Counted from the first letter of the stretch, positions 8,954 through 18,813 are shown. The stretch: 64,000 bases of DNA from Algoriphagus sanaruensis (GCF_001593605.1 NZ_CP012836.1:2422501-2486500); one strand, 5' to 3'. Made by a program: numbers and translations. Notes: a model not told the origin generated them from the sequence alone.

Positions 8954-9648
8954 TAGAAAAGGCTTGCTTGAACTATTTGAGGCTTACTTGCTTGGAAGGT
9001 TCCTTTGAGCATGTCCTGCATTAATTTTATAAATCCAGGCTGCCAAGATTCAGGGCTAATTTTAGTTTCTTTTCCCTCATACTCAATAGGTCCGCTCATT
9101 TTTTCAAACCCAATAATCATACTCCAGATGGTGTAGAAGGTGATTTCAGGCTGTAATTCAGGACGAATGCTACCATCTTTGATTCCTTGAGAAACCATCT
9201 GGATTCCTATTCGAGCAGGCTCATGGTGCAAATCAAGAAGTTTTTGGAAATGCACAGAATCTAAAATAAGTGGATCGATTTCATGCCGAAGTTTAGGGTT
9301 GGTGTATTTTTTCATGACATCCAAAAAATGTAGTATCGCTTGATAATACACCGGTTGTTCTTTTGCAAATACCCAGATTCGCTGGACCAAATCGGTGATC
9401 ATTTCTAAGCCATTTTTACCTTTTGATCTGAAGGATTCTCGAAACTCCTCCTTGAATTGGTCGAAGGCCTTTTTGGTTAAAGCCATAAATAGATCCTCTT
9501 TATTTTTATAATAAAAATAGGTTAGCCCTTTACTGATCCCAGCTTTTTTGGCTACATCTTCCATACGAGTAGCATTGAAGCCCTTGGTAGTAAATAGTTC
9601 TACAGCTGAATCAAGGATCAATTTTTCTTTATTTTTCTCTTTTGCCAT
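8953..9648 (-). CDS. TetR/AcrR-family transcriptional regulator
   Basis: 231-residue repressor with an N-terminal helix-turn-helix: KLILDSAVELFTTKG, then MEDVAKKAGISKGLTYFYY with the usual Y-Y-F-K end. A large ligand-binding domain follows. I place the start at ATG 9648 (MAKEKNKE). The longer frame begins at 9681, inside an exact TATCTTTG -7 box (9679-9686, minus strand), and cannot be translated from that promoter. The gene is the first of a two-gene operon with the amidohydrolase, which it may control. The ligand is unknown. Confidence 0.88.
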   Translation of the reverse strand: MAKEKNKEKLILDSAVELFTTKGFNATRMEDVAKKAGISKGLTYFYYKNKEDLFMALTKKAFDQFKEEFRESFRSKGKNGLEMITDLVQRIWVFAKEQPVYYQAILHFLDVMKKYTNPKLRHEIDPLILDSVHFQKLLDLHHEPARIGIQMVSQGIKDGSIRPELQPEITFYTIWSMIIGFEKMSGPIEYEGKETKISPESWQPGFIKLMQDMLKGTFQASKPQIVQASLF

Positions 9649-9678
9649 TGGGATTTTACTAGAAATTAAAAACAGAAT

Positions 9679-9686
9679 CAAAGATA
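9679..9686 (-). promoter_or_regulatory. -7 box of the TetR operon
   Basis: Exact TATCTTTG (TAnnTTTG) on the minus strand, about 31 bases upstream of ATG 9648. No TTG is found at the expected distance. It decides the start codon of the regulator. Confidence 0.55.
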
Positions 9687-9731
9687 TTAAATCAGGGTCA
9701 AAAAATTGGTTCGAATCGAAGTCAATTCAAT

Positions 9732-9767
9732 AAAAAAGGCCTCAAAATCCTGTTTTGAAGCCTTTTT
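9732..9767 (-). terminator. Intrinsic terminator of tyrS
   Basis: On the minus strand a 12-base stem with one mismatch (AAGGCTTCAAAA pairing with TTTTGAGGCCTT) is followed by six T. It lies 19 bases beyond the tyrS stop codon. Confidence 0.8.
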
Positions 9768-9785
9768 CCTTGGTAATCAGGGAAT

Positions 9786-11078
9786 TTATTTTACCTCTAA
9801 AATAAAGTAGTTCTTTTTGCCCTTTTGAATGAGAAGATATTTGCCTTGTAACAAATTGAAGCTTAAGGGAGCATTAGGATCGGCTAGTTTTTCTTTATTG
9901 ATACTGACACCACCGCCCTGGATCATTTTTCGAGCTTCACCTTTTGATGGAAAGATCTGGCTCTGAGTTTTTTCTCCAAATAGATCTAAAACATTCTCTA
10001 TAGAATCAAACTCTTGAGCACTTAGCTGTACTTGAGGAACTCCATCAAATACCGCCAAGAAAGTTCGCTCGTCAAGGGAAGCTAGGTCTTCTGTGGACGA
10101 TTTACCAAACAATATTTCAGAAGCTTTTACAGCCATTTCATAATCTTCCACACTATGAACCATGCTAGTGACTTGCTTAGCAATTTCCTTCTGAAGGATT
10201 CGAAGGTGAGGTGCTTGCGCATGTTCAGCCTCAAGTCCTTCTATAGTTGCTCGGTCAAGGACTGTGAAAATTCGGATATACTTCGATGCATCTTCATCAG
10301 ATACATTGAGCCAGAATTGGTAGAATGCATATGGAGAAGTCTTCTCAGGGTCCAGCCAAACAGATCCACTTTCTGTCTTGCCAAACTTCGTCCCGTCAGC
10401 TTTGGTAATCAAGGGAACAGTAAGAGCATAAGCACTTCCTCCACCCATTCTCCGAATTAGCTCTGTGCCGGTGACGATATTTCCCCATTGGTCAGAACCG
10501 CCCAATTGAATGGTACAGTTTTGATTTTTCCATAGATGATAGAAATCGTACCCCTGAATCAATTGGTAACTAAACTCTGTAAAAGAAAGTCCATTTCCAT
10601 CTTCCAACCTGCGTTTTACACTATCCTTGGACATCATGTAGTTGACAGTGATATGCTTTCCGATATCACGGATGAAATCCAAAAATGAAAATTGGGACAT
10701 CCAGTCATAGTTATTGACCAACTCAGCCTTATTGGGGGTACCACCTGAAAAGTCAAGAAACTTTGAGAGTTGATTTTGGATACAGGTGACGTTTTGATCA
10801 AGTGTCGCTTTATCCAAGAGATTCCGTTCAGCTGACTTAAAGGAAGGATCTCCGATCATCCCCGTAGCACCACCCACAAGCGCAAATGGTTTATGCCCTG
10901 CACGTTGAAAGTGCAACAGGGTCATCACTCCCACAAGATGGCCGATATGCAAAGAATCTGCAGTAGGATCAAAACCCAAATATGCAGAAGCCATCCCTTT
11001 GGTGAGGTGTTCTTCGATTTCTGGTGTCATGTCCTGGAGCATTCCTCTCCATCTTAGCTCTTCGATAAATGAATTCAT
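9786..11078 (-). CDS. tyrS: Tyrosyl-tRNA synthetase
   Basis: Class I aminoacyl-tRNA synthetase of 430 residues. The HIGH motif is at residues 44-47, the bacterial KMSKS equivalent KFGKT starts at Lys231, and [10 protein letters not shown] forms the tyrosine pocket. A C-terminal S4-like RNA-binding domain ([13 protein letters not shown]) is present. The start is taken at ATG 11078 (MNSFIEEL). A longer frame from 11153 reads through the exact TATATTTG promoter box at 11106-11113 and is rejected. It is monocistronic with its own terminator. Confidence 0.96.
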   Translation of the reverse strand: MNSFIEELRWRGMLQDMTPEIEEHLTKGMASAYLGFDPTADSLHIGHLVGVMTLLHFQRAGHKPFALVGGATGMIGDPSFKSAERNLLDKATLDQNVTCIQNQLSKFLDFSGGTPNKAELVNNYDWMSQFSFLDFIRDIGKHITVNYMMSKDSVKRRLEDGNGLSFTEFSYQLIQGYDFYHLWKNQNCTIQLGGSDQWGNIVTGTELIRRMGGGSAYALTVPLITKADGTKFGKTESGSVWLDPEKTSPYAFYQFWLNVSDEDASKYIRIFTVLDRATIEGLEAEHAQAPHLRILQKEIAKQVTSMVHSVEDYEMAVKASEILFGKSSTEDLASLDERTFLAVFDGVPQVQLSAQEFDSIENVLDLFGEKTQSQIFPSKGEARKMIQGGGVSINKEKLADPNAPLSFNLLQGKYLLIQKGKKNYFILEVK

Positions 11079-11105
11079 TGGAAAAAGGTCGTTTTTAATT
11101 GCCCG

Positions 11106-11113
11106 CAAATATA
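11106..11113 (-). promoter_or_regulatory. -7 box of tyrS
   Basis: Exact TATATTTG on the minus strand, 28 bases upstream of ATG 11078. A TTG at -33 is not visible. Confidence 0.6.
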
Positions 11114-11255
11114 GGGGTATCGGGGGAGTATGGAAATTTACCTCAAAGATCATTCAAACAGGATTTCTAAAACAAGATCCTTTCGCCATTCTTCAAAACT
11201 TCAATCTTGGATGGAAGAATTATTGCTTATTTTGGTTCAAACTCAAACATGACTT

Positions 11256-14200
11256 ATGAAAAAAACACTTCTTTTTTGGGCTACTGCTGCTTTACTGCTC
11301 TCAGGGAGTTTGGTTCAAGCTCAGAATTCGCCCAATTGGCTGAGGTATCCGGCAATTTCTCCTGATGGAAATCAAATTGCGTTTACCTACAAGGGCGATT
11401 TATATGTCGTTCCAACTACGGGAGGTAAAGCCACCCAATTGACCTTCCATGAAGCGCATGATTTCAAGCCGGTTTGGTCTCAGGATGGAAAGCAGATTGC
11501 TTTTGCCTCAGATCGATACGGTAATTTTGATGTTTTTATTATGGCCGCTCAAGGCGGTGAGGCTCAACGACTCACTTACCATTCAAATGATGAACTTCCC
11601 TTTGATTTTACCGCAGACAACCAAAAGGTAATTTTTGGGGCAACTCGCATGGACGATGTCAATCATCGCCAATATCCAACTGGATCGCAGCCTGAACTGT
11701 ATCAAGTGGCTAAATCTGGTGGGAGAGTAGATCAAATTTGGACCATTCCTGCCGAATATGTTCAGACTTCAAAAGATGGATCTAAACTAATCTACCATGA
11801 TAAAAAAGGTGGGGAGAACGAATGGAGAAAGCACCATCAATCTGGAATCGCTCGAGATATCTGGATGTATGATGCCGGAAAGAATGAGCATGTTATGCTT
11901 ACCAAATTTTATGGTGAAGATCGTAATCCTGTATTTTCTCCGGATGAATCTGAAATTTTCTACCTCAGTGAGGCTAATGGCAGTTTCAATGTGTACGCCA
12001 TGCCAGTCTCCAATCCTTCGCAGACCCAAGCACTCACAAGCTTTAGCAACTTCCCTGTTCGATTTCTGTCGATTTCGAATGATGGGTTGATGAGCTTTAG
12101 CTATGACGGTGAATTATATACTTTGAAAAAAGGTGCTCAGCCTACCAAGGTAGAAGTAATGATTTCCACTCAAGCCATTTCCAATCCGGATAATTACATT
12201 TCAATCAACGGAGGTGTGCGCGAAATGTCCATTTCACCAGATGGAAAAGAGATTGCTTTTATAGCACGAGGCGAGGTGTTTGTTACCTCCGTGGATGGAT
12301 CTTTGACTAAGCGGATTACAAATACTCCGGAACAAGAGCGTTTTGTTGAATTTGCTCCAGATGGAAAATCTTTGGTTTACTCCTCTGAGCGTAACGGGCG
12401 ATGGCAGATTTTCAAAAGCTCGAAATTAAGGGCTGAAGAACCTTTTTTCTTCGCTTCGACACTTTTGAAAGAAGAACCTCTAGTTGAAGTAGCAGTGGAT
12501 GCTTATTTACCTAAATTCTCTCCGGATGGGAGAAAACTCGCCTATATAGAAGGAAGGAGAAGTTTAAAAGTTTTGGATTTGAGTTCAAAAAGTTCGGTAA
12601 CCCTAATGGGACCGGATTTACTTTTCCATATGAGTGACGGAGATCAATATTTCACTTGGAGCCCAGATAGCAAATGGCTTTTGGCTACCTATAGTCCAAC
12701 GATGACCAATTCGGAAGTGGTATTATTGGATGCCTCAGGAAAAAATCCAATGAAACGATTGACTCAAAGTGGCTATGCCGATGATGGCGCTAAATGGGTC
12801 AATGAGGGCAAACAAATGCTTTGGTTTTCAAATAGAGATGGCTTACGAAGTTATGCTACTTCAGGCAGATCTGAGATGGACGTTTACACCCAATTTTTCG
12901 ATCAAGCTGCATGGGATAAGTTCAGATTGAGTAAGGAGGAATTTGATTTATTGAAGGAAATTGAAAAGTCTAAAAAGCCAGAAGCTAGTGAGGACAAATC
13001 CAAAACTGAGAAATCGGATTCTAAAGAAATCAAGCCACTTACATTTGATTGGTCTGGGTTTGAAGACCGAAAAGCTCGACTGACTGTTCATTCTTCGTTG
13101 ATGAGTGACGCTGTGATTTCAAAAGATGGGGAAAAGCTGTTCTATCTAGCACGATTCGAAAAGGGACTGAATCTTTGGAGCACTAATCTAAGAACCAAGG
13201 AAACTAAGCTCGAAATCAATCTTAATGCAAATTCTGGAAGATTGGTATGGGATAAGGATATGAAAAATCTTTTCCTGCTTTCTGATGGCAGCATTTCGAA
13301 AATAAATTCGGAAGGGATGAAACGCGAGACGATTAAGATCGCTGGAGAGATGACTTATGATCGCCAGGAAGAGCTCGCCCATTTATTTGATCATGTTTGG
13401 CTTCGAACAAAAGGAATTTTCTATACGCCTGATATGCACGGAATTGATTGGGAGGCTATTCGCCCTAGCTATGAGAAGTACTTACCGCATATTGGCAATG
13501 ACTATGAATTTGCCGAGATGCTTTCTGAAATGATTGGAGAATTGAATGTTTCACATGCGGGTGCCCGATACAGTAGATCGATTCCTATGGCAGATGCTAC
13601 GGCGGCACTTGGTGTATTCTTTGACTACAAGTTTGCTGGAAATGGCCTTAAAGTGACTGAAGTTCTAGCTGGAGGTCCTTTGGATAAAGCTGGAATAGAG
13701 GTGAAGTCAGGGATGATCATCGAACGAATCGATGGAGAATTGATTTCCCCAGAGCTTGATTATGCAAGATTATTGAACAGAAAGGCGGATAAATTCACCT
13801 TAATTGACGTATTGGATCCTTCCTCTAATTCTCGAAAGCAGTATACCATAAAGCCAATTAGTTTGGGTGAAGAAAACCAGTTGCTTTACAAGCGTTGGGT
13901 CAAGAAAAATCAAGAAGAAGTAGAACGACTCAGTGGTGGAAAATTGGGGTATGTCCATATCCCTGGGATGAGTGATGGGCCTTACCGTAATGTTTACGAA
14001 GAAATGATGGGCAAATACTTTGAGAAATCAGGAGTCGTGGTGGACACGCGATTTAATGGTGGGGGAGACCTGGTTGCAGATTTGGCGATGTTCTTTACCG
14101 GGGAGCCATTTTTGACTTATGCTACCGCAGATAAAGTGGTTGGAGGTGAGCCTACAGCAAGATGGACCAAACCAACTTTAGCCATGTTTAACGAAGCGAA

Positions 14201-14489
14201 TTATTCCGATGGGCATTGTTTTGCCTGTGGTTATACCGATCTCGGTATTGGAAAAACGGTTGGTATGCCTACTCCAGGAACATGTTCGTTTGCAGGATGG
14301 GAAGGGCTACCCAATGGAATCCGTTGGGGTGCAGTTCCGATTTCTGCCAAAAACCAAGCAGGAGAATGGCTTGAAAATAATGAGACAAGACCTCAGTTTG
14401 AAGTGAAAAATATGCCAGGCAAAATTGATCAAGGGATTGATCAGCAATTGGAAAAGGCAGTTGAGGAATTGCTCAATGATATAAAATAG
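11256..14489 (+). CDS. Tricorn-like S41 serine protease with PDZ domain
   Basis: Exported 1077-residue protease: Sec signal peptide (to about residue 22), two beta-propeller blocks made of PD40-type repeats (ISPDGNQIAF, SPDGRKLAY and others) in the first 600 residues, a Lys/Glu/Ser-rich linker near 575-590, a C1-like helical domain, a PDZ domain (about 785-870) and a catalytic S41 domain. Ser-His at about 764-766 (NVSHAG) corresponds to tricorn S745/H746, and NYSDG near 983 to the nucleophile S965-D966. It probably degrades peptides in the periplasm. It has no operon partner and a terminator follows. Confidence 0.9.
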   Translation: MKKTLLFWATAALLLSGSLVQAQNSPNWLRYPAISPDGNQIAFTYKGDLYVVPTTGGKATQLTFHEAHDFKPVWSQDGKQIAFASDRYGNFDVFIMAAQGGEAQRLTYHSNDELPFDFTADNQKVIFGATRMDDVNHRQYPTGSQPELYQVAKSGGRVDQIWTIPAEYVQTSKDGSKLIYHDKKGGENEWRKHHQSGIARDIWMYDAGKNEHVMLTKFYGEDRNPVFSPDESEIFYLSEANGSFNVYAMPVSNPSQTQALTSFSNFPVRFLSISNDGLMSFSYDGELYTLKKGAQPTKVEVMISTQAISNPDNYISINGGVREMSISPDGKEIAFIARGEVFVTSVDGSLTKRITNTPEQERFVEFAPDGKSLVYSSERNGRWQIFKSSKLRAEEPFFFASTLLKEEPLVEVAVDAYLPKFSPDGRKLAYIEGRRSLKVLDLSSKSSVTLMGPDLLFHMSDGDQYFTWSPDSKWLLATYSPTMTNSEVVLLDASGKNPMKRLTQSGYADDGAKWVNEGKQMLWFSNRDGLRSYATSGRSEMDVYTQFFDQAAWDKFRLSKEEFDLLKEIEKSKKPEASEDKSKTEKSDSKEIKPLTFDWSGFEDRKARLTVHSSLMSDAVISKDGEKLFYLARFEKGLNLWSTNLRTKETKLEINLNANSGRLVWDKDMKNLFLLSDGSISKINSEGMKRETIKIAGEMTYDRQEELAHLFDHVWLRTKGIFYTPDMHGIDWEAIRPSYEKYLPHIGNDYEFAEMLSEMIGELNVSHAGARYSRSIPMADATAALGVFFDYKFAGNGLKVTEVLAGGPLDKAGIEVKSGMIIERIDGELISPELDYARLLNRKADKFTLIDVLDPSSNSRKQYTIKPISLGEENQLLYKRWVKKNQEEVERLSGGKLGYVHIPGMSDGPYRNVYEEMMGKYFEKSGVVVDTRFNGGGDLVADLAMFFTGEPFLTYATADKVVGGEPTARWTKPTLAMFNEANYSDGHCFACGYTDLGIGKTVGMPTPGTCSFAGWEGLPNGIRWGAVPISAKNQAGEWLENNETRPQFEVKNMPGKIDQGIDQQLEKAVEELLNDIK

Positions 14490-14509
14490 CGCTTCAAATA
14501 AACGAATTG

Positions 14510-14547
14510 AAAAAGCTCTGTCAGAGATTCCTGTCAGAGCTTTTTTT
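14510..14547 (+). terminator. Intrinsic terminator of the tricorn-like protease gene
   Basis: AAAAAGCTCTG and CAGAGCTTTTT form a stem (one internal mismatch if extended) with a run of seven T. Confidence 0.85.
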
Positions 14548-14548
14548 A

Positions 14549-14579
14549 TTGAGTTAAACTGGTAGGATTAGTATTTTTG
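14549..14579 (+). promoter_or_regulatory. Promoter of the porin gene
   Basis: TTG at 14549-14551, then 20 bases, then an exact TATTTTTG at 14572-14579; the ATG is 17 bases downstream. This is a full match to the Bacteroidota TTG-N(19-21)-TAnnTTTG promoter and overlaps the end of the preceding terminator. Confidence 0.75.
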
Positions 14580-14596
14580 AATTCAATTTAGAAATC

Positions 14597-15703
14597 ATGG
14601 CTAAACAGATATGTTTATTTTTTCTGGCCTTTTTTAGCTCCTTGATAACTGTGTTTGGGCAACAAGATGAAGGGGAAAAGATAGATACAGTAGCTAATCC
14701 TAAATGGGTATTTAAAGGATATTTAGATTCCTATTATGGATATGATTTTCGAAATCCATCCGAAGGTTCGGTTAGTTATTTTGTTTCTTCAAATCGCCAC
14801 AATCTGCCTAGTGTTAATTTGGCTTTTCTTGAATTAGGATATAATTCTGCGCGATTTAGAGGGAAGATAGTTCCTGGCGTTGGTTCTTACATGCGTTCTA
14901 ATTATGAACAGGAAAATGGAGTTTTTAGAAATATTCTTGAAGCATCCATTGGAACTCGATTGTCAAAATCTTCAAACATCTGGATAGATTTTGGAGTGTT
15001 AAGTTCTCCATATACCAATGAAGGTCCAGTAAGCCGTGACCAATTGATGTACACTAGGAGTCTGGCAGCTGAATACGTTCCATATTATTTGACAGGCCTC
15101 AAGGTATCTCTTCCTATTTCTAAAAAATGGACTGGAAGTCTTTATCTGATTCAAGGATGGCAACAAATTCGGGATCAAAATCAAGGAAAAGCAATTGGAA
15201 CCCAATTGTCATTTCAGCCCAATTCCAAGAATCTTTTCAACTGGAATACTTATGTAGGTGATGAACGGAGTGAATCTAAGCCCTCTAGCAGACTTAGATT
15301 GTTTAGTGATGTATACTGGATTTATTCAGGATCAAATTGGAAACTGAGTAGTTGTATTTATGGTGGGTTTCAGAACACCATGACCGACCGATTTAACGGT
15401 TCTGTTTTTTGGTGGCAGGCAAATTTTATAGCAGGGTATCAGATTTCAGAAAATTTTTCCCTTTCTGGAAGAGTTGAATATTTCTCAGATCCTAATGAAG
15501 TACTCATTACATCAGAAACCTTGATTCCAGGATTCCAGGTATTTAGTAATGGTTTAAGCCTTAATTTTTCACCGTTGTCCAACTTTCAAATCCGATTAGA
15601 AGGACGGTATTTTACGGCTCTAGAGGATTCTTTTTTAAACTCTCAATCAAAACCATTTTCCTCTAAACTTTGGTTGGTGGGCAATCTGACATTTTCGTTT
15701 TGA
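14597..15703 (+). CDS. Outer-membrane beta-barrel porin, OmpL/BBP2-like
   Basis: 368 residues: signal peptide ending at VFGQ (about 21), then a succession of alternating amphipathic strands with the opening FKGYLDSYYGYDF and a C-terminal aromatic residue (LVGNLTFSF), the usual barrel-insertion signal. It fits the putative beta-barrel porin-2 family common in Bacteroidota. A probable passive outer-membrane channel; the solute is unknown. It has its own promoter at 14549-14579 and is followed by the convergent potassium-uptake genes. Confidence 0.82.
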   Translation: MAKQICLFFLAFFSSLITVFGQQDEGEKIDTVANPKWVFKGYLDSYYGYDFRNPSEGSVSYFVSSNRHNLPSVNLAFLELGYNSARFRGKIVPGVGSYMRSNYEQENGVFRNILEASIGTRLSKSSNIWIDFGVLSSPYTNEGPVSRDQLMYTRSLAAEYVPYYLTGLKVSLPISKKWTGSLYLIQGWQQIRDQNQGKAIGTQLSFQPNSKNLFNWNTYVGDERSESKPSSRLRLFSDVYWIYSGSNWKLSSCIYGGFQNTMTDRFNGSVFWWQANFIAGYQISENFSLSGRVEYFSDPNEVLITSETLIPGFQVFSNGLSLNFSPLSNFQIRLEGRYFTALEDSFLNSQSKPFSSKLWLVGNLTFSF

Positions 15704-15715
15704 CCTTTCCATAAT

Positions 15716-15741
15716 TAAAAAAGGCTTTTCTTAGAAAAGCC
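15716..15741 (-). terminator. Intrinsic terminator of the KtrA/KtrB genes
   Basis: On the minus strand GGCTTTTC TAA GAAAAGCC is followed by a T-rich run, starting 12 bases past the KtrA stop codon. The plus-strand reading lacks a T run, so it serves mainly the minus-strand genes. Confidence 0.8.
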
Positions 15742-15752
15742 AGTATTCGGAT

Positions 15753-16442
15753 CTAAAACCGTTTTTGAAGAAATTTTTCCAGATCCTTATTGGAACCGAA
15801 TAGGACTAATATTTCTTCGCCATTAAGTACAATGTCTGGTGATGCGATACCTCTGATTTCTTCTCTGGTTCTGCTTTTTCCCAAGATGCTTTTCACTTCC
15901 TCTTTCTTGATGGTAGTCAAAATGAGTAGGTTGAACTTCTGTCGGAACCCAATTTCACGAATTGATTTTCCGATGTATTCCTCAGGAACTTTTGCTTCGA
16001 TGATGCTGAACTCCTCACTTAATTCGAAAGAATCCACCACGTTGTTTATGACTAGCTTTTTGGCCATTCGTTCAGCGGTTTCCTCTTCGGGATGGACAAT
16101 TTCATCTACGCCAATAGCATGAAGAACTCGTTCATGAAGTGGGTTGATAGCACGGCTAATCAAGCGTTTGACCTGCTGGTTTTTAAAAAGTGCAGTGGCC
16201 ATAATATTTGCTCCTTGATCTTCTCCAATAGCTACGATAACTACATCAGTATCTTTCAAAGGAAGTCCGGAGACAGTAAATTCATCTGTTGCATTCATAC
16301 AGATAGTGTGCGAAATTTTCTCTTTGAATGAATCTACCTTTTCCATTCTGGAGTCAATTCCAATGACTTCATTTCCAGAGGCTGTTAGCTTCATTGCTAA
16401 GGATGATCCAAAATTTCCCAATCCTACGATGATGTATTTCAT
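15753..16442 (-). CDS. ktrA: TrkA/KtrA-type potassium channel regulatory subunit
   Basis: Cytosolic RCK protein of 229 residues. The N-terminal Rossmann nucleotide-binding motif GLGNFG is at 7-12, followed by acidic D30 for the ribose, and a C-terminal TrkA_C domain (SIREIGFRQKFNLLIL ... VLFG) follows from about 150. It gates the adjacent KtrB-like pore by binding ATP/ADP. The pore gene lies upstream on the same strand with an 85-base gap, so an operon is likely. Length is normal for KtrA. Confidence 0.92.
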   Translation of the reverse strand: MKYIIVGLGNFGSSLAMKLTASGNEVIGIDSRMEKVDSFKEKISHTICMNATDEFTVSGLPLKDTDVVIVAIGEDQGANIMATALFKNQQVKRLISRAINPLHERVLHAIGVDEIVHPEEETAERMAKKLVINNVVDSFELSEEFSIIEAKVPEEYIGKSIREIGFRQKFNLLILTTIKKEEVKSILGKSRTREEIRGIASPDIVLNGEEILVLFGSNKDLEKFLQKRF

Positions 16443-16527
16443 ACCTTATCTTTTTGACTTTCTAGTGGTGTCTTAAAGGAAAGCAGATGTCTTTGAATCG
16501 GTGTTCAAGACTTTCTGAATAAGCGCT

Positions 16528-18276
16528 TTAATTAATTACAATTTCTTCAGTAGGGTATTTGTAGTTTTTATACCTCACTTTTTTAAACACAGCGATCAGA
16601 AAAGAAAGCATACTTACTCGTCCAATGAACATGATTACAGTAAGGATTAGCTTGCTCATATCTGATAAGCTTGATGTAATTCCCAAGCTCAGACCGACGG
16701 TACTGAATGCGGAGAAACATTCGAAGCCAATTTCCAACAGTGTTTTCTCTTTATCGAATACAGAAATAGACACTATGCCAACTCCTATCACAATTAAAGA
16801 GAGAGAAATGGTGGCAAAGGCTCTTCGTACCGAAATATCGGCGATTTCACGTCGGTAGATTTCAATTTTACTTTTCCCTTTGGCCAGACTTAGAATATTC
16901 AATGTTGCAATAGCGAATGTGCTAGTCTTGATTCCTCCACCCGTAGATGCAGGAGATGCTCCAATCCACATCAGTAGAAAGACCACCATGGTAGTAGGAA
17001 AAAGCATCGCGGCAGTATCGATGGTATTAAACCCGGCTGTTCTAGGTGTGGTTGCTCCGAATAGGGCAGTGATTATTTTTCCAATTCCTTGGTGCTCTGC
17101 GAGGGTATTATTGTATTCGAGTGAATAAAATAATACAAATCCCACTGCGGTTATGCTTAGCGTGGTAACCAAGGTAATTCTGCTATTGAGATTGATTACC
17201 CATGGGCGATGACTTGGCTTAAATCTACCAAAGGTTAGTATCGTTTTGATTTTGTATCTAAGAAAACTCATCAGATTGTTTACAATAGGAAATCCAAGTC
17301 CTCCCATCACAAAAGTGAGAATGATGCAAAATTGTAAAAGGTAATTGTATCTGAAACCAGCTTCATATAGACCATTTGGAAGCGTCGAAAACCCCGCGTT
17401 ACAAAAGGCGGAGATCGCATGAAAAACTGCAAAGAAAATTTTTCGAGATTCTGATGAAAATAAACTTGAGTCTAAGGTCGAATAGATGGTTAAAGCAGCT
17501 ACTAGTTCTATTCCAAAAGTGATTAATAGAATCGACTTAATTGTAGAAAAAACTTCCCCAAGTTTATTGGAATTAGTCATGTCGCTAAGGGCTATTTGAT
17601 TTTCATAAGTTGAGCCGCCTTTAAAAAAGTAACTGAAATAGCTGGCGAATGTCAAAATCCCAAGACCCCCAATTTGGATTAAGAATAAGATGATCAATTG
17701 TCCAAAATCTGTAAAATAGCTACCTGTATCCACTACAATTAATCCAGTAACGCATACTGCACTGGTCGCTGTAAATATGGCATCAATAAAAGAAAGACCT
17801 CCAACTGTAGCTCTTGGAGTCATAAGTAATAGCGCTCCGAAGAGAATGATTAGAATAAAACTTCCCACAAATAGCTGGGCGGGGTTGAGAACAGTTCGCT
17901 TATAGTTGATTCTGATTTCGGAAAATTCACGGATAAAAGTCAGAATCACAGCAAGTTGAACCCAGATTGGATTCTCAAGAATCAAGTCAGTTTCAAATGG
18001 AACACCTACAAATAAGTAGAGGTAAAAGATCCAAAGGGTGAAACCGATCGATAATAAATCAAAAACAAAGACGCTTTTCTTCGGAAATACTTTTCGCTTA
18101 AAATATCGATTGATTGTGGAGATTACACCTAGGGCTAAGACTACGAAATAAAATCCGTCAAATATTTCTTGATAAAATTGATTTTGGTTAAATCCAAAAT
18201 CCCCAATAAGGGCAAAAAGTCCTAAAACACTTGTGATCAAAGCGGCTTGCTCCAGCCAATTTTTCTTTGAATTCAT
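16528..18276 (-). CDS. ktrB: TrkH/KtrB-type potassium uptake pore with N-terminal membrane extension
   Basis: Integral membrane cation transporter of 582 residues. The four pore-loop repeats are recognisable: TSAVCVTGL (171-179), HAISAFCNAGF, FGATTPRTAGFN and CFSAFSTVGL, each with the selectivity glycine. The canonical KtrB body begins near residue 130 (NPAQLFVGSF). The preceding 130 residues hold about four extra hydrophobic segments, including FYFVVLALGVIS and FDLLSIGFTLWIFYLY, and are unusual for KtrB (about 450 residues). It pairs with the KtrA-like gene downstream. Confidence 0.92.
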   Translation of the reverse strand: MNSKKNWLEQAALITSVLGLFALIGDFGFNQNQFYQEIFDGFYFVVLALGVISTINRYFKRKVFPKKSVFVFDLLSIGFTLWIFYLYLFVGVPFETDLILENPIWVQLAVILTFIREFSEIRINYKRTVLNPAQLFVGSFILIILFGALLLMTPRATVGGLSFIDAIFTATSAVCVTGLIVVDTGSYFTDFGQLIILFLIQIGGLGILTFASYFSYFFKGGSTYENQIALSDMTNSNKLGEVFSTIKSILLITFGIELVAALTIYSTLDSSLFSSESRKIFFAVFHAISAFCNAGFSTLPNGLYEAGFRYNYLLQFCIILTFVMGGLGFPIVNNLMSFLRYKIKTILTFGRFKPSHRPWVINLNSRITLVTTLSITAVGFVLFYSLEYNNTLAEHQGIGKIITALFGATTPRTAGFNTIDTAAMLFPTTMVVFLLMWIGASPASTGGGIKTSTFAIATLNILSLAKGKSKIEIYRREIADISVRRAFATISLSLIVIGVGIVSISVFDKEKTLLEIGFECFSAFSTVGLSLGITSSLSDMSKLILTVIMFIGRVSMLSFLIAVFKKVRYKNYKYPTEEIVIN

Positions 18277-18429
18277 TCTTCAAATGTTCTATATCTAACA
18301 TTCAAATACAATACTTATGGCATTTAATTCTTGAGAATCCTGTCACTTATCGAGGTGAATTTGGGGTTTGAAAATGTTTAATTCTGGTTTATAACTAGTT
18401 CTACTCAATTGTGAAGTTTCGTTTTTGAC

Positions 18430-18464
18430 AAAAAAAAGACCTGGCCATTTTGACCAGGTCTTTT
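18430..18464 (-). terminator. Intrinsic terminator of the BlaI-like gene
   Basis: Stem AAAAGACCTGG / CCAGGTCTTTT with a run of T on the minus strand, about 20 bases after the BlaI-like stop codon. The stem is flanked by A and T runs on both sides and could also act on the plus strand. Confidence 0.85.
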
Positions 18465-18483
18465 CAGCTTATTCACCCAATTT

Positions 18484-18813
18484 TTATTGATACTGTTTGT
18501 TGTTCAAAGACTCATCGTTTTTGAAAAATTGAGTCATTTTAGCAAATGAGCTATCAAAGTATCCTTCAAGCATTCTCTTAATGATGAAAGTTCTGTATTC
18601 ATCTTTAGAAACGATTGGGAAATATTCATGGCTTTTGCCATAAGACTTGTGACTTACAAAACCTTTTCTTTCAAGAATTCTTACAATGGTGGAGACCGTG
18701 TTGTAAGCAGGTTTTGGTTCAGTCATAGGTGTTAAGATATCTTTTACGAATCCTCGTTCGATATCCCAGAGGATTTGCATAATTTCCTCTTCGGCTCTGG
18801 TTAATGGTTTCAT
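18484..18813 (-). CDS. BlaI/MecI/CopY-family winged-helix repressor
   Basis: 109-residue regulator starting MKPLTRAEEEIMQILWDIE, with the recognition-helix region YNTVSTIVRILERKGFV and the wing SHKSYGKSHEYFP, which are diagnostic of BlaI/MecI. It dimerises through the C-terminal helices, which are slightly short here (relatives have about 120-125 residues). The usual partner, an M56 BlaR1/MecR1 peptidase gene, is absent on both sides; a terminator follows and the next gene is the KtrB pore. Its targets cannot be told from this window. Confidence 0.9.
   Translation of the reverse strand: MKPLTRAEEEIMQILWDIERGFVKDILTPMTEPKPAYNTVSTIVRILERKGFVSHKSYGKSHEYFPIVSKDEYRTFIIKRMLEGYFDSSFAKMTQFFKNDESLNNKQYQ

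Noticed and set aside
11079..11153. N-terminal extension of TyrS
   Set aside because: The extension reads through the -7 box and is not similar to TyrS N-termini.
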